Assembly: GCF_024227435.1 (NCBI RefSeq)
Contig: NZ_CP100445.1
Coordinates: 434,001 to 498,000, forward strand
Reading direction: 5' to 3'
DNA: 64,000 bases
Source: Natrinema caseinilyticum
Lineage (GTDB): Archaea; Halobacteriota; Halobacteria; Halobacteriales; Natrialbaceae
Below the pieces are notes generated by a model, which searched no databases, was not told the origin of the DNA, and saw only the letters and a program-made list of their open reading frames with translations. The translations under genes and the position numbers were made by a program. Below, piece by piece: positions 17,559 through 26,416 of the stretch. Position 1 is the first letter of the stretch, and every line of letters begins with the position of its first letter.

Positions 17559-18147
17559 CCCCGTCTCGGTGGTCCGTCGTACTCTCTCTTGTGCCTCCGG
17601 AAACGACGATCTCCGGCGGCGGATCGGACGGCGACGCGTCTTCGTCGAACAACTCGAGCGCGTAGTCCTCCCAGGTATGGATGGGGTCGGCGATGGCTTC
17701 GGGATCGCGGCCGTTGACGCCGTGGACGTACAGCGCGTTCGTCGACTCGTCGTAGTCGAGCGTCACCGTCCCCGGCGTGATCGTGATGCTGTTGGCGATC
17801 ACGGTGATCGCGACATCGGATTCGACTCGCAGGGGAACGAGGATCACCTCCGGTTCGATCGGCATGCCGGGCGAGAGAACCCGATAGGAAACGTCGATGT
17901 TCGCCCGCAGGAGTTCCCAGCCGAACGACCCGAGGTAAAGCCCGGCGTACGGGAGCGCTCGAATCCCCCGACCGAGGTCGAGGCGTTTGCTGTACAGCCG
18001 ACGGAAGATGAACGCGACCGGCAGGCCGACGACCAGTCCCGCGAGGAACCCGCCGACGAGGTTCGTCGGCGTAAGCGACATCCCCCGAACGAATACCCAC
18101 AGCGTGGCGAATATCACGCCGATGACGGGCCAGGTCCGGACCTTCAC
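17539..18147 (-). CDS. mrpE: Mrp Na+/H+ antiporter subunit E
   Basis: A 202-residue protein. Two or three N-terminal helices (WPVIGVIFATLWVFVRG, NLVGGFLAGLVVGLPVAFIF) are followed by the cytosolic MnhE domain (LLRANIDVSYRVLSPGMPIEP, ITVIANSITITPGTVTLDYD, LYVHGVN). It overlaps mrpD by 4 nt (18144-18147). The C-terminal tail after about residue 170 is acidic and longer than the bacterial form. E is a membrane subunit that stabilises the antiporter. Confidence 0.92.
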   Translation of the reverse strand: MKVRTWPVIGVIFATLWVFVRGMSLTPTNLVGGFLAGLVVGLPVAFIFRRLYSKRLDLGRGIRALPYAGLYLGSFGWELLRANIDVSYRVLSPGMPIEPEVILVPLRVESDVAITVIANSITITPGTVTLDYDESTNALYVHGVNGRDPEAIADPIHTWEDYALELFDEDASPSDPPPEIVVSGGTRESTTDHRDGGVDDDC

Positions 18148-19808
18148 GCGTGATCACCTCCGCTCGCGCCTGAATCGGCCACTTCGCTCGCATCGGTCGG
18201 ATCGACGGCGTCGACGTATCCCTCCGTATCGAGTGCGGCCTCCGCGGCGGTCGACGCGAACTCGTAGACCGGCTCGAAGCCGACTCCGACCGCGACGATC
18301 GCCGTCGCGAGGACGATGAGGACCGCCACCTGGACCCGATCGATCGCCGCCGATTCCACGGCCGGCGTCTGTGCTCCCCAGAAGCTCAGGTTCCACGTGC
18401 GGGTCGCGTAGGCGATCGTCAGCACGGACCCGACGAGCAAGAGCGCGATCACGGGACCGGCCGACGCCGATCGAGCCGCCGCATCGAAGACGAGGAACTT
18501 CCCGAAAAAGCCCGACAACGGAGGGATGCCGACGAGCGCTAACGAGGCGACGAACACCGCGATCGCCATCGGTGGTGATCGTTTCGCGAGACCACCGAGA
18601 TCGTCGAACCGGCTCGAGCCCGTCGCCGACCGTATCGTGCCGACCGCGAGGAAGAGCAACCCCTTCGCGAGCGTGTGATTGAGCGCGTACACGAGCGCGG
18701 CGACGACGCCGAGCTGGCGCAGTTCGGGACTCGTCGTGGTCGCCGCGACCGCCACCGGAATCGCGATGAATCCGACCTGACCGATGCTCGAGTAGGCGAA
18801 CACTCCCTCCAGTGAATCCCTTCCGACGGCCCCGATGCCGCCGACGAGGATGCTCGCGCCGGCCATGAGAAACAGCGCCGCTCCGACGAACGACAGCGGC
18901 GAGTCGACCGCGAGTTCGGTTCCTGGAACGCCGAGATCGACCGCAACCTCCGACCCGGCAAACACGGTAAAGGAGAGCCGGATAATGGCGTATATGCCGA
19001 CTTTTTTGGTCGCACCCGCCAGCAGGGCCGCGATCTGTGGCGGCGCGGCTCGGTAGGCGGTCGGGATCCAGAACTGGAAGGGGACGAGTCCGGCCTTGAT
19101 CGCGAACACCGACAGGAGCAAGCCGAGCAAACCCACGACCGGAACTGGGTCGAGTCCGTAGGCCGCTGGCTCCGCGAGTCGCTGAGCGAGATCCGCCATG
19201 TTCAACGTCCCCGTCGACGCGTAGATCCCGCCGACGCCGAGCAAGAAGACGGCGCTGGCGAGGAGATTGAGCGTGACGTACCAGAAGGCAGCGCGTGTGT
19301 GCTCGGCACCGCCGGAGTAGGCGACGAAGACGTAACTGGCCATCAACATCACCTCGAACCAGACGAAGAGATTGAAGAGATCGCCAGTGAGAAACGCACC
19401 GGTGACGCCCAGCGCGAGGAAGTGAAAGAGCGGAAAGTAGTAGCTACGGCCGTCCCCACCGGGAAGGTGCCGGGTCGAGAAGACCAGCGACGAAACGCCC
19501 AGTACCGCGACCATGGTCAGCATGAACGCCGACAGCCCGTCCGCGACGAGCGTGATCCCGAACGGGGCCGGCCAATCACCGACCTGGTAGGTCGCGATCC
19601 CCGGCGCGTCCGGCGCGAGGACCACGAACCAGTCGATCGCCGCGACCGCGACCGCGTATGCGACACCGCCGCCGAGACTCACCGCCGCTCGAGTCCGCGG
19701 CCGTCGACCGAGCAACAGCGTCGCGACGGCCGTGACGAGAACGACCAGCATCGGGGCGACCACGAGCGACGAGTCGGCGCCGGTCTGCGTCGCCGCCAGG
19801 GCCGTCAT
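18144..19808 (-). CDS. mrpD: Mrp Na+/H+ antiporter subunit D
   Basis: A 554-residue polytopic subunit homologous to complex I antiporter-like subunits (NuoN/NuoM). The proton-conducting transporter core is clear: FNLFVWFEVMLMASYVFVAY with the key Glu in helix 5, PFQFWIPTAYRAAPPQIAAL with the Lys region, and VYALNHTLAKGLLFLAVG. About 14 helices are expected. It starts MTALAATQTG, and its ATG overlaps the stop of the second mini-ORF. With A it forms the main ion path of the complex. Confidence 0.95.
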   Translation of the reverse strand: MTALAATQTGADSSLVVAPMLVVLVTAVATLLLGRRPRTRAAVSLGGGVAYAVAVAAIDWFVVLAPDAPGIATYQVGDWPAPFGITLVADGLSAFMLTMVAVLGVSSLVFSTRHLPGGDGRSYYFPLFHFLALGVTGAFLTGDLFNLFVWFEVMLMASYVFVAYSGGAEHTRAAFWYVTLNLLASAVFLLGVGGIYASTGTLNMADLAQRLAEPAAYGLDPVPVVGLLGLLLSVFAIKAGLVPFQFWIPTAYRAAPPQIAALLAGATKKVGIYAIIRLSFTVFAGSEVAVDLGVPGTELAVDSPLSFVGAALFLMAGASILVGGIGAVGRDSLEGVFAYSSIGQVGFIAIPVAVAATTTSPELRQLGVVAALVYALNHTLAKGLLFLAVGTIRSATGSSRFDDLGGLAKRSPPMAIAVFVASLALVGIPPLSGFFGKFLVFDAAARSASAGPVIALLLVGSVLTIAYATRTWNLSFWGAQTPAVESAAIDRVQVAVLIVLATAIVAVGVGFEPVYEFASTAAEAALDTEGYVDAVDPTDASEVADSGASGGDHA

Positions 19809-19885
19809 CGCCGATCACCCGTCGCCGGTAGCTGTCGCCGACTGCCCGTCGCCGGTAGCTGGCGCAGACTTCTCGTCGCCGTCAT
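19805..19885 (-). CDS. Mini-ORF 2 between mrpC and mrpD (26 codons)
   Basis: Begins MTATRSLRQLPATG and ends RRQLPATGDRR, so RRQLPATG-like units occur twice inside it. Its ATG overlaps the stop of mini-ORF 1 (ATGA at 19882-19885) and its own stop overlaps the mrpD start (ATGA at 19805-19808). Before each ATG of the series lies gggtgatcg. It is basic, unlike the surrounding proteins, and probably serves to pass ribosomes to mrpD, or it is a duplication relic. Whether a peptide accumulates is unknown. Confidence 0.45.
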   Translation of the reverse strand: MTATRSLRQLPATGSRRQLPATGDRR

Positions 19886-19935
19886 CGTCGATCACCCTTC
19901 CGCGTCACCGGCCGGTTCGTCCGCAGCGTCGTCAT
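19882..19935 (-). CDS. Mini-ORF 1 between mrpC and mrpD (17 codons)
   Basis: Reads MTTLRTNRPVTRKGDRR. Its ATG overlaps the mrpC stop (ATGA at 19932-19935). It ends in KGDRR while mrpC ends in LGDRE, both from the same gggtgatcga sequence, so the stop/start junction was duplicated. As with mini-ORF 2, the evidence is arrangement only; translation is not shown. Confidence 0.45.
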   Translation of the reverse strand: MTTLRTNRPVTRKGDRR

Positions 19936-20285
19936 TCTCGATCACCCAGTTTCGTAACGTCCAGCGTGTCGTGTTCTTCGTAGACTCGATACGACAACAC
20001 GAGCGCGAACGCCGTCATGCCGAAGCCGATGACGATGGCGGTCAACACGAGCGCCTGAACCACCGGGTCGGCCGTTTTCGGGACGTGATCCCCGTGGCCG
20101 GCCAGGACCGGAACCGAATCGGCCGTCGCCGGCGCGATCCCGCCCATCACCAGCAAGTAGAGGTTCGCGGCCTGGCTGATGATCGCCAGGCCCCAGACGA
20201 CCCGGATGAGGTCCCGTCGCAGCAACAGGAAGGTCCCGAGTGCGAACAGCGCGCCGATCGTCGCCGCGAGGACGATCGCCGTCAT
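19932..20285 (-). CDS. mrpC: Mrp Na+/H+ antiporter subunit C
   Basis: A 117-residue NuoK-like subunit with three membrane helices. It starts MTAIVLAATIGALFALG and contains the family stretch DLIRVVWGLAIISQAANLYLL and PVVQALVLTAIVIGFGMTA. The start overlaps the mrpB stop by 4 nt. The middle loop between helices 2 and 3 (GIAPATADSVPVLAG) is slightly extended, as in haloarchaeal homologs. It is a core membrane subunit of the antiporter. Confidence 0.94.
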   Translation of the reverse strand: MTAIVLAATIGALFALGTFLLLRRDLIRVVWGLAIISQAANLYLLVMGGIAPATADSVPVLAGHGDHVPKTADPVVQALVLTAIVIGFGMTAFALVLSYRVYEEHDTLDVTKLGDRE

Positions 20286-20746
20286 TCGGCTCCCACCACC
20301 GAAAGGATCGTAAGCAGCCCGCCGACGACCACGCAATAGACGCCGAAATCGAACGCCAGCGCGCTCGCCACCTCGAGGTGGTCGTAGAGAGGGATCCCCT
20401 CGAGCACGACGAACGTCTGTGACAGAAACGGCTGTCCGAACAGCAGCGGTGCGAGGCCACTGAGGACCGCGATCGCGAACCCGTAGGCGAACAGGCGGCG
20501 GTATGCGACGACGACGCGGTCGCGCGACGGCTCCTTGCCGGGATCGACGTCCCGCCCGAGGATACCCCGCTCCAGGAAGTCGAGGCCGTAGGCCATGTAG
20601 ATGATCGCGAACGCAGTCGTCGTGAGGACGCCGCCGATGAACCCGCCGCCGGGAAGGTTGTGCCCCTCGACGAACAGCGAAATCGCGACGACGAGGACGA
20701 TCGGAACGATCGCTCGAGCCGTCGTGCGCATGATGACGGTCGTCAC
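20282..20746 (-). CDS. mrpB: Mrp Na+/H+ antiporter subunit B
   Basis: A 154-residue MnhB protein with four membrane helices. It has the signature SLFVEGHNLPGGGFIGGVLTT near residues 23-43 and FDFGVYCVVVGGLLTILS near the C-terminus. Its ATG overlaps the end of mrpA (20743-20746). In some archaea this domain is repeated at the C-terminus of MrpA; here it is a separate gene. Confidence 0.94.
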   Translation of the reverse strand: MTTVIMRTTARAIVPIVLVVAISLFVEGHNLPGGGFIGGVLTTTAFAIIYMAYGLDFLERGILGRDVDPGKEPSRDRVVVAYRRLFAYGFAIAVLSGLAPLLFGQPFLSQTFVVLEGIPLYDHLEVASALAFDFGVYCVVVGGLLTILSVVGAE

Positions 20747-23319
20747 GCCGAATCACCTCGCGAGGACTCGCCGTCGGTCTCTTCGGTCGGTCCACGCTCT
20801 GGTGGGGATCCGAACGAATCATCCCCGGCGTGTTCGTCCGCGACTCGCGTCTCGTCGGCCGGTTCGTCCGCGGTCAGTTCGTCGGTTGCGTGCGGTTCGT
20901 CGGCCGACTCCTCCGGGGTCGGCTCGTCCTCGAGCAGTTCCTCACCGGCTCGCGTCTCGATCAGTCCGCCGTCGCCGCTGTCGCGCATGACGATCAGCGT
21001 CAGAATCGAAATCGCCGCGAGCGCGATCACGACGAGTTCGCCGAGCGTGTCGAAGCCGCGGAAGTCGACCAGCGTCACGTTGACGACGTTGGACCCGCCG
21101 CCGTCGGGCACCGCGTGCTCGACGAAGTAGCGGGCGATATCGGTCGAGCCGCCGGGGCGAGCGCTGGTCGTGACGAGCACGGTGACGAACGCCGTTGCAC
21201 CGACTACCAGCGAGAGCGCGACGTCTCGGACGCTCCGTCTGAGCCCGATCGCGTACGACGCGGGGATCTCCTCGATGACGAGCAGAAAGATCACGAGGAC
21301 GAGCGTTTCGACGACGAGCTGCGTCAACGCGAGATCGGGGGCGCTCGCGAGGATGTAGAAGATGGCGATCATGAATCCGAGAATCGAGAGCGTGAGGACG
21401 CCCGCGACGTGGGAGTCGGAGAGAACGACGGCGAGTGCGCCGACGACGGCCACGAGCAACACGAGCGCGATCGAAACCGTGGCTTCGACGCCCAATTCGG
21501 TCGGCTCGATCGCGTCCGCCGCGACGAAGCCGCCGATCGCGAGTACGCAGGTCGCACCGAGCGTCCACGTCGCGTACGTTCTGAGCAATCCGTTGTGGAC
21601 GCGCCCGGCGAGCCACCTGCCCTCGTCCGTGAGGCCGTCGACGGCGGCGTCGTACCACCAGTTCGGACAGCTCTGTGGCACCGTCCGCGGAATCGAACGG
21701 ATGCCGTCGTGGAGACGCTCGTAAAACGGGAAGGCGAGGACGCCCGCGCCGATCGTGACCGCGCTCATCCCAACCGGAGTCGAGTACGACGTCGGCAAGC
21801 CGACGTGCATCTCGTGGGGGTCGATCGCCGTCGCCTCGAGGCCCGACTGAACGATGACGGACACTGCGAGTTGCGGGGAGACGCTGACGACCGCGGCGAG
21901 GAGCGCGAGCACGGCCGGTGGAACGAGCATGGAGAGCGGCGGGCTCTGGACGGAGCCGAGTTCGTCCGGTCTGTCGCCGAAGAACAGGGACAGAAACCGA
22001 AGCGAGTAGAGGACGGTGAAGACGCTCCCGAAGACGGCGACGGCGGGGTAGAGCCAGCCGAGGAGTCCGATGTCGTGGTGGTGGCTCGCCTCGACGGCGG
22101 CCTCGTAGAGCAATTCCTTCGAGTAAAAGCCGTTGAACGGCGGAATGCCGGCCATGCTGAGCGAGACGATCGTCGTGATCGCGGCCGTGACCGGCAAATT
22201 GCGACGGAGCCCGCCGAGTTTCGCGATTTCGCGGGTCCCCGCCTCGTGAGCGATGATCCCGGCGACGAGGAACAGTGGGGCCTTGAACAGCGCGTGATTG
22301 AGCAAGTGAAATACCCCCGTCTCAGCGCCGTAGACGGACGTGAAGCCGAATCCAGCGATCATCAGACCGAGGTGACTCGCCGTCGAGTACGCCAGCAACT
22401 CCTTGATGTCGGTCGACGCGACCGCCATGAGCGCACAGACGGTCATGGTCGTCAGTCCGAGCGTCACGAACAGCAACAGCCACTCCGACCCGAGGAGCAT
22501 CGGCCGAACGCGCCCGACGAAGTACACGCCGACTTTGACCATCGTCGCGGAGTGCAGAAACGCCGAGACCGGCGTCGGCGCCGCCATCGCGTTGGGAAGC
22601 CAGAAGTGAAGCGGCACCTGTGCGGATTTGGTCGCCGCGCCGACCGCGAGCAGTCCCAGGACGGGCACGAACAGCCCCCGATCCCGAAGCGCCGACTGCA
22701 TCGCGTCCGGGTGCTCGAGCATGGCGGCCAGGTTAAACGCGGAGGCGGGACCGACGACGTCACCGGCGACGAGCGAGAGCAAGAGGAGTCCGACGAGCAA
22801 GAAGAGGCCCCCGCCCACGGTAACGAGCATCGCCATTCTCGCGGCGTACTGCGACGACCCATCGGCGGTGTAGTAACCGATCAGGACGAACGAACAGAGG
22901 CTCGTGAGTTCCCAGAACAGAAAGATCGCGATCAGGTCGGCGGCGAGCGCGACGCCGATTATCGATCCCATGAACGCGAGCAGGGCCGCGTAGTATCTGA
23001 CGAGGCCCGACTGACCGTGCATGTACGCCGGCGAATAGGTGAATATGAGCGCCCCGATCCCGGAGGCGAGCAGCGCGAACAGGAGCGCCCACCCGTCCAC
23101 GTAAAACCGGAGTGCGATCTCGAGAGACGGGATCCAGGGGAGCGTGACGGTTCCCTCGGCACCGTACTGGGTGGCCAGCAAGCCAAACGAGACCAGCGCA
23201 ACGAGGGTCCCTGCGAACCCGGTCCACTCCCCGAGAACGCGAAAGAAAAGAGGCGTAAGTGCTGCAGCGAGAAACGGGAGCGCGACCGCGGCGACTATCA
23301 CCGCCTGGTCGGGAGACAT
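20743..23319 (-). CDS. mrpA: Mrp Na+/H+ antiporter subunit A
   Basis: An 858-residue subunit, the largest of the complex. The NuoL-like antiporter core includes LFWELTSLCSFVLIGYY (key Glu), PLHFWLPNAMAAPTPVSAFLHSATMVK and LLNHALFKAPLFLVAG. After about residue 610 come the DUF4040/MbhD-type and MbhE-type C-terminal membrane domains (ASAPDLALTQLVVETLVLVIF). The last 80 residues form a hydrophilic tail rich in Glu/Asp with DEPADET-like repeats, unusual for MrpA. First gene of the operon; TATA-like sequence at about 23348-23358. Confidence 0.95.
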   Translation of the reverse strand: MSPDQAVIVAAVALPFLAAALTPLFFRVLGEWTGFAGTLVALVSFGLLATQYGAEGTVTLPWIPSLEIALRFYVDGWALLFALLASGIGALIFTYSPAYMHGQSGLVRYYAALLAFMGSIIGVALAADLIAIFLFWELTSLCSFVLIGYYTADGSSQYAARMAMLVTVGGGLFLLVGLLLLSLVAGDVVGPASAFNLAAMLEHPDAMQSALRDRGLFVPVLGLLAVGAATKSAQVPLHFWLPNAMAAPTPVSAFLHSATMVKVGVYFVGRVRPMLLGSEWLLLFVTLGLTTMTVCALMAVASTDIKELLAYSTASHLGLMIAGFGFTSVYGAETGVFHLLNHALFKAPLFLVAGIIAHEAGTREIAKLGGLRRNLPVTAAITTIVSLSMAGIPPFNGFYSKELLYEAAVEASHHHDIGLLGWLYPAVAVFGSVFTVLYSLRFLSLFFGDRPDELGSVQSPPLSMLVPPAVLALLAAVVSVSPQLAVSVIVQSGLEATAIDPHEMHVGLPTSYSTPVGMSAVTIGAGVLAFPFYERLHDGIRSIPRTVPQSCPNWWYDAAVDGLTDEGRWLAGRVHNGLLRTYATWTLGATCVLAIGGFVAADAIEPTELGVEATVSIALVLLVAVVGALAVVLSDSHVAGVLTLSILGFMIAIFYILASAPDLALTQLVVETLVLVIFLLVIEEIPASYAIGLRRSVRDVALSLVVGATAFVTVLVTTSARPGGSTDIARYFVEHAVPDGGGSNVVNVTLVDFRGFDTLGELVVIALAAISILTLIVMRDSGDGGLIETRAGEELLEDEPTPEESADEPHATDELTADEPADETRVADEHAGDDSFGSPPERGPTEETDGESSRGDSA

Positions 23320-23347
23320 TCGATACGGCGAGGCTATGGGGAGACCG

Positions 23348-23358
23348 CCCTTAAACGG
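23348..23358 (-). promoter_or_regulatory. TATA-like box for the mrp operon
   Basis: On the minus strand ccgtttaaggg lies about 30 nt before the mrpA ATG (23319). It fits an archaeal TATA box with a very short leader. The 195-nt space is divergent with elp3, whose own TATA-like gcttattcg is at about 23482. Confidence 0.5.
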
Positions 23359-23514
23359 TTCCTTTCGGCTGGCTGCAGGGTGGGGATACGACGACGTCGA
23401 AGGCCGACCGTCGTTCGGGTGGCCGGCGGGTGACGAACTACGCCGGCCGTCCGGAGATGCTTACAATCCCCGAGTCCGACACGCTTATTCGCGAACGGCG
23501 ACGAATCACACACA

Positions 23515-25176
23515 GTGAGTACCGAGACGCCCGAACCGACCGAAACCGAAGCGTTCGAGCGGGTCTGTGAGGCGCTCGTCGACCGGATTCTCGCCGGTGA
23601 AATCGAGCGTGACGAGGTCGAAAAAGCCAAGCTCGAGGCCTGCTCGGAACACTCCGCACCGAAGGTTCCGAAGAATTCCGAACTCCTCGACTACGCGCCC
23701 GAAGAGCACCGCCAGGACCTGGAGGCCGTTCTCCAGCGCAAACCGGTTCGGACGGCATCGGGCGTCTCGCCGGTCGCGATCATGACCTCGCCCGAGCGCT
23801 GTCCCCATGGCAAGTGTCTCTACTGTCCGGGCGGTCCCGACTCGGAATTTTCCTCGTCACAGAGTTACACGGGCGAGGAACCGGCCGCAGCCCGCGGCGT
23901 TCAGAACGACTACGACCCGTACGGACAGGTGACGCTCCGACTCGAGCAACTGCGCCAGATCGGCCATCCCGTCGACAAGGTCGAACTGATTCTGATGGGC
24001 GGGACGATGACGGCTCGCAGTCACGACTACCAGGAGTGGTTCGTCAAGCGAGCGCTCGAGGCGATGAACGACTACGACGTCGACGCGGAACCGGAACCGG
24101 CAGAGGGGGTCAGCTTCGCCGAGGATCCGGCGGAGTACGAGTGGCGGTACGTCGAGGACGTCATCGCGGAAAACGAGACCGCGGACGTCCGCAACATCGG
24201 GACGACGTTCGAGACGAAGCCTGACTGGTGTGATCCGGAGCAGATCGATCGGATGCTCGATCTCGGCGGGACGAAAGTCGAGGTCGGCGTCCAGACGACG
24301 TACGAGCGGATAAACAGGGACATGCACCGCGGCCACGGCGTCCAGGAGTCGATCGATGCGAATCGCAGGTTGCGCGATTCGGCGTTCAAGGTCGGCTTCC
24401 ACATGATGCCGGGCCAACCCGGGATGTCGAAGGAGATGTGTCTCGAGGACTTCCGGCGACTCTTCGAGACAGACCAGTGGAAGCCGGACTACCTGAAGAT
24501 CTATCCCACCCTCGTGGTGCGGGGCACCGCGACGTACGACTGGTGGCACAAAGACGAGTACGAACCGCTCTCGAACGACGAGGCGGCCGACCTGATCGCA
24601 GAGATCAAGTCGATGATCCCCCGCTACACTCGACTGCAGCGCGTCCAGCGGGACATTCCGGCGGACTTCATCGATGCCGGCGTCTGGAAGTCGAACCTGC
24701 GCCAACTCGCCAGACAGCGGATGGACGACCACGGCTGGGAGTGTGAGTGCATCCGCTGTCGCGAAGCCGGCATGAACGACGAGGAACCCGAGGACGTCGA
24801 ACTGGACGTACTGACCTACGAGGCCTGCGGCGGTACCGAACACTTCATTTCGTTCGAGGACTTCGAGCGGGATCTGCTGGTCGGGTTCTGCCGACTTCGG
24901 TTCCCGAAGAACCCAGTTCGACCGGAACTCGAGAACGCGGCCCTCGTCCGCGAACTACACGTCTACGGCTCGGAGGTCGCAGTCGGGAACGACGGCGAAA
25001 CCGACCAGCACCAGCACCGCGGGTACGGCCGCCGGCTGATGGACCGCGCAGAGACCATCGCCGCCGACGCGGGGTACGACAAGGTGAGCGTGATCTCCGG
25101 CATCGGCGCTCGAGAGTACTATCGGAACAAACTCGGCTATCACCAGGACGGCCCGTACGTCAGCAAGCGCCTTTGA
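23515..25176 (+). CDS. elp3: Archaeal Elp3: tRNA wobble-uridine modification enzyme (radical SAM + GNAT)
   Basis: A 553-residue protein starting at GTG. The radical SAM cluster site CPHGKCLYC holds Cys96, Cys101 and Cys104 (CX4CX2C, as in Elp3). GQPGMSKEMC lies in the SAM domain. A Cys-rich zinc region (CECIRCREAG) sits between the domains. The C-terminal acetyltransferase domain shows the acetyl-CoA motif QHRGYGRRLMDRAE. Archaeal Elp3 works alone to install the cm5U-type modification at U34 of tRNA, improving decoding. A TATA-like element about 28 nt upstream suggests a leaderless mRNA. Confidence 0.96.
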   Translation: MSTETPEPTETEAFERVCEALVDRILAGEIERDEVEKAKLEACSEHSAPKVPKNSELLDYAPEEHRQDLEAVLQRKPVRTASGVSPVAIMTSPERCPHGKCLYCPGGPDSEFSSSQSYTGEEPAAARGVQNDYDPYGQVTLRLEQLRQIGHPVDKVELILMGGTMTARSHDYQEWFVKRALEAMNDYDVDAEPEPAEGVSFAEDPAEYEWRYVEDVIAENETADVRNIGTTFETKPDWCDPEQIDRMLDLGGTKVEVGVQTTYERINRDMHRGHGVQESIDANRRLRDSAFKVGFHMMPGQPGMSKEMCLEDFRRLFETDQWKPDYLKIYPTLVVRGTATYDWWHKDEYEPLSNDEAADLIAEIKSMIPRYTRLQRVQRDIPADFIDAGVWKSNLRQLARQRMDDHGWECECIRCREAGMNDEEPEDVELDVLTYEACGGTEHFISFEDFERDLLVGFCRLRFPKNPVRPELENAALVRELHVYGSEVAVGNDGETDQHQHRGYGRRLMDRAETIAADAGYDKVSVISGIGAREYYRNKLGYHQDGPYVSKRL

Positions 25177-25771
25177 TTCGATCGGACGGACTCTTTGGCT
25201 GCCCGGCCGAACTCGCCCGCCATCTGAGCGAACTCGCTGACACCGTCTTCCGGGCTGTGCGCGCATTCTCCGCGAGCCGGCTGACACCGTACGGCCGGGA
25301 CCGATACCGGACCGTCTTCAGCCCGGTGGCCGTCCGGGGCGGTCGCTACCGATCTCACGTTCTCGATAGCCACTTGTCGACAAACGACCTGCTTTCCCTC
25401 GATTCCCGCAGCGCAAAATTTATGGTAATAGGCATTGGATATTCAAGTGCCGACGATTGTCGGCACCGTTGTCAGCTCCCCCCACCCTGACAGCGACACA
25501 CCGTCGCCGCTAGCTCGAGTGCGCCGTATCCACCGAATCGCCACACCACTTGGGCGATTACGGCGCGCTCATCGCCCGAACCCCTTTTCCGGTCGACCGG
25601 ATCTCACGACGGAGTGGGTTCTGTTCGCAGCCCCGTTCGGGCGTCCGGACGGTGACGGGACACTCGGCTGCTGACACCTGTCGTCACGTCCGTTCGGCCG
25701 CGTCCGAACTCACGTCCGTGGGACCGGGTCTGATTCGTTACGGACAGCACCTCGGTCGCCGCGGACTCTGC
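25177..25771. other. Gene-free region holding two adjacent hairpins
   Basis: About 595 nt between elp3 and a leftward hypothetical gene. The first 230 nt resemble decayed coding sequence without a readable frame. An AT-rich element (aaaatttatggtaat, 25422-25436) precedes two hairpins at 25447-25492. The rest (25500-25771) shows no gene on either strand. Confidence 0.5.
25447..25492 (+). ncRNA. Candidate structured RNA or regulatory element: two consecutive hairpins
   Basis: The first hairpin is perfect: gtgccgac-gatt-gtcggcac (8-bp arms, 4-nt loop, 25447-25466). The second follows after 3 nt: tgtcag ... ctgaca (25470-25475 with 25487-25492, C-rich loop). A TATA-like aaaatttatgg lies about 20 nt upstream, the distance expected for transcription start. 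No open frame follows. It could be a small RNA, an operator pair or a transposon relic. Confidence 0.35.
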
Positions 25772-26416
25772 TCAGTCGATCGTGACCTCGAGTTCGAGCA
25801 ATCCGAGATGGGAAGGGGCACGGCCGCCGTTCGAGCGGAACTCGGCGGGTGTCGAGTTGACGACGTCGTAGAAATCGGCCTGGTCCTCCGGCACGAGGAT
25901 GCTGCCGTCGTCGCGCTGGAGGAACGCCGGTGCGTCCGTTCCCTCGATCAAATCGAGTTGGTCAGCCCACTCGCCGTCGGCGTAGATGAACGTGCCAAAG
26001 GAGAATCGTCCCGCGGCGAGGGCATCGTGTTTCGACAGGTACATGCCCGCCTCTTCGGCGTTGAACTCTTCGTCGCTCACCCACGCGATGGCCGCGATGC
26101 CCTCGGCCTGGAGGAGGTAGAAGTCCCAGGACAGCGAGGCGTCGAACACCGCCCAGGTGCTTCGTGGACCGATCGTGTGGACCTCGACACTGAAGGTCGG
26201 AACCACGCGAGATCCCTCCGGTTCCGGGACGAAAGTGACGTCGTACCCCGGGACGCGGATGCCGCGGTCGTGGTAGACGACGCCGTCGACGTCGATATCC
26301 GCCTCGATCCGGTCGACGATACCGCGGACCGTCGCGCCACCTTCGGCCTCGAGGTGCTCGAGGAAGTCCGGAAACCGGGAGACGTCGGTCCAGAGTGAGT
26401 CTTCGTCAGCGCTCAT
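25772..26416 (-). CDS. Hypothetical acidic protein of 214 residues
   Basis: Starts MSADEDSLWTDVSRF. An intact soluble protein with alternating strands (VRGIVDRIEADIDVDG, RVPGYDVTFVPEPEG, STWAVFDASLSWDFYLL, AGRFSFGTFIYADGEW). No catalytic motif is evident and I do not recognise the family. The haloarchaeal amino-acid composition and full-length frame support a real gene. Its promoter would lie in the gap to rqcH. Confidence 0.7.
   Translation of the reverse strand: MSADEDSLWTDVSRFPDFLEHLEAEGGATVRGIVDRIEADIDVDGVVYHDRGIRVPGYDVTFVPEPEGSRVVPTFSVEVHTIGPRSTWAVFDASLSWDFYLLQAEGIAAIAWVSDEEFNAEEAGMYLSKHDALAAGRFSFGTFIYADGEWADQLDLIEGTDAPAFLQRDDGSILVPEDQADFYDVVNSTPAEFRSNGGRAPSHLGLLELEVTID

Noticed and set aside
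20830-23433. Very long open frame (over 860 codons) opposite mrpA
   Set aside because: It is Arg/Glu-rich, lacks any motif and exactly mirrors the mrpA coding frame; such antisense frames are common in GC-rich genomes.
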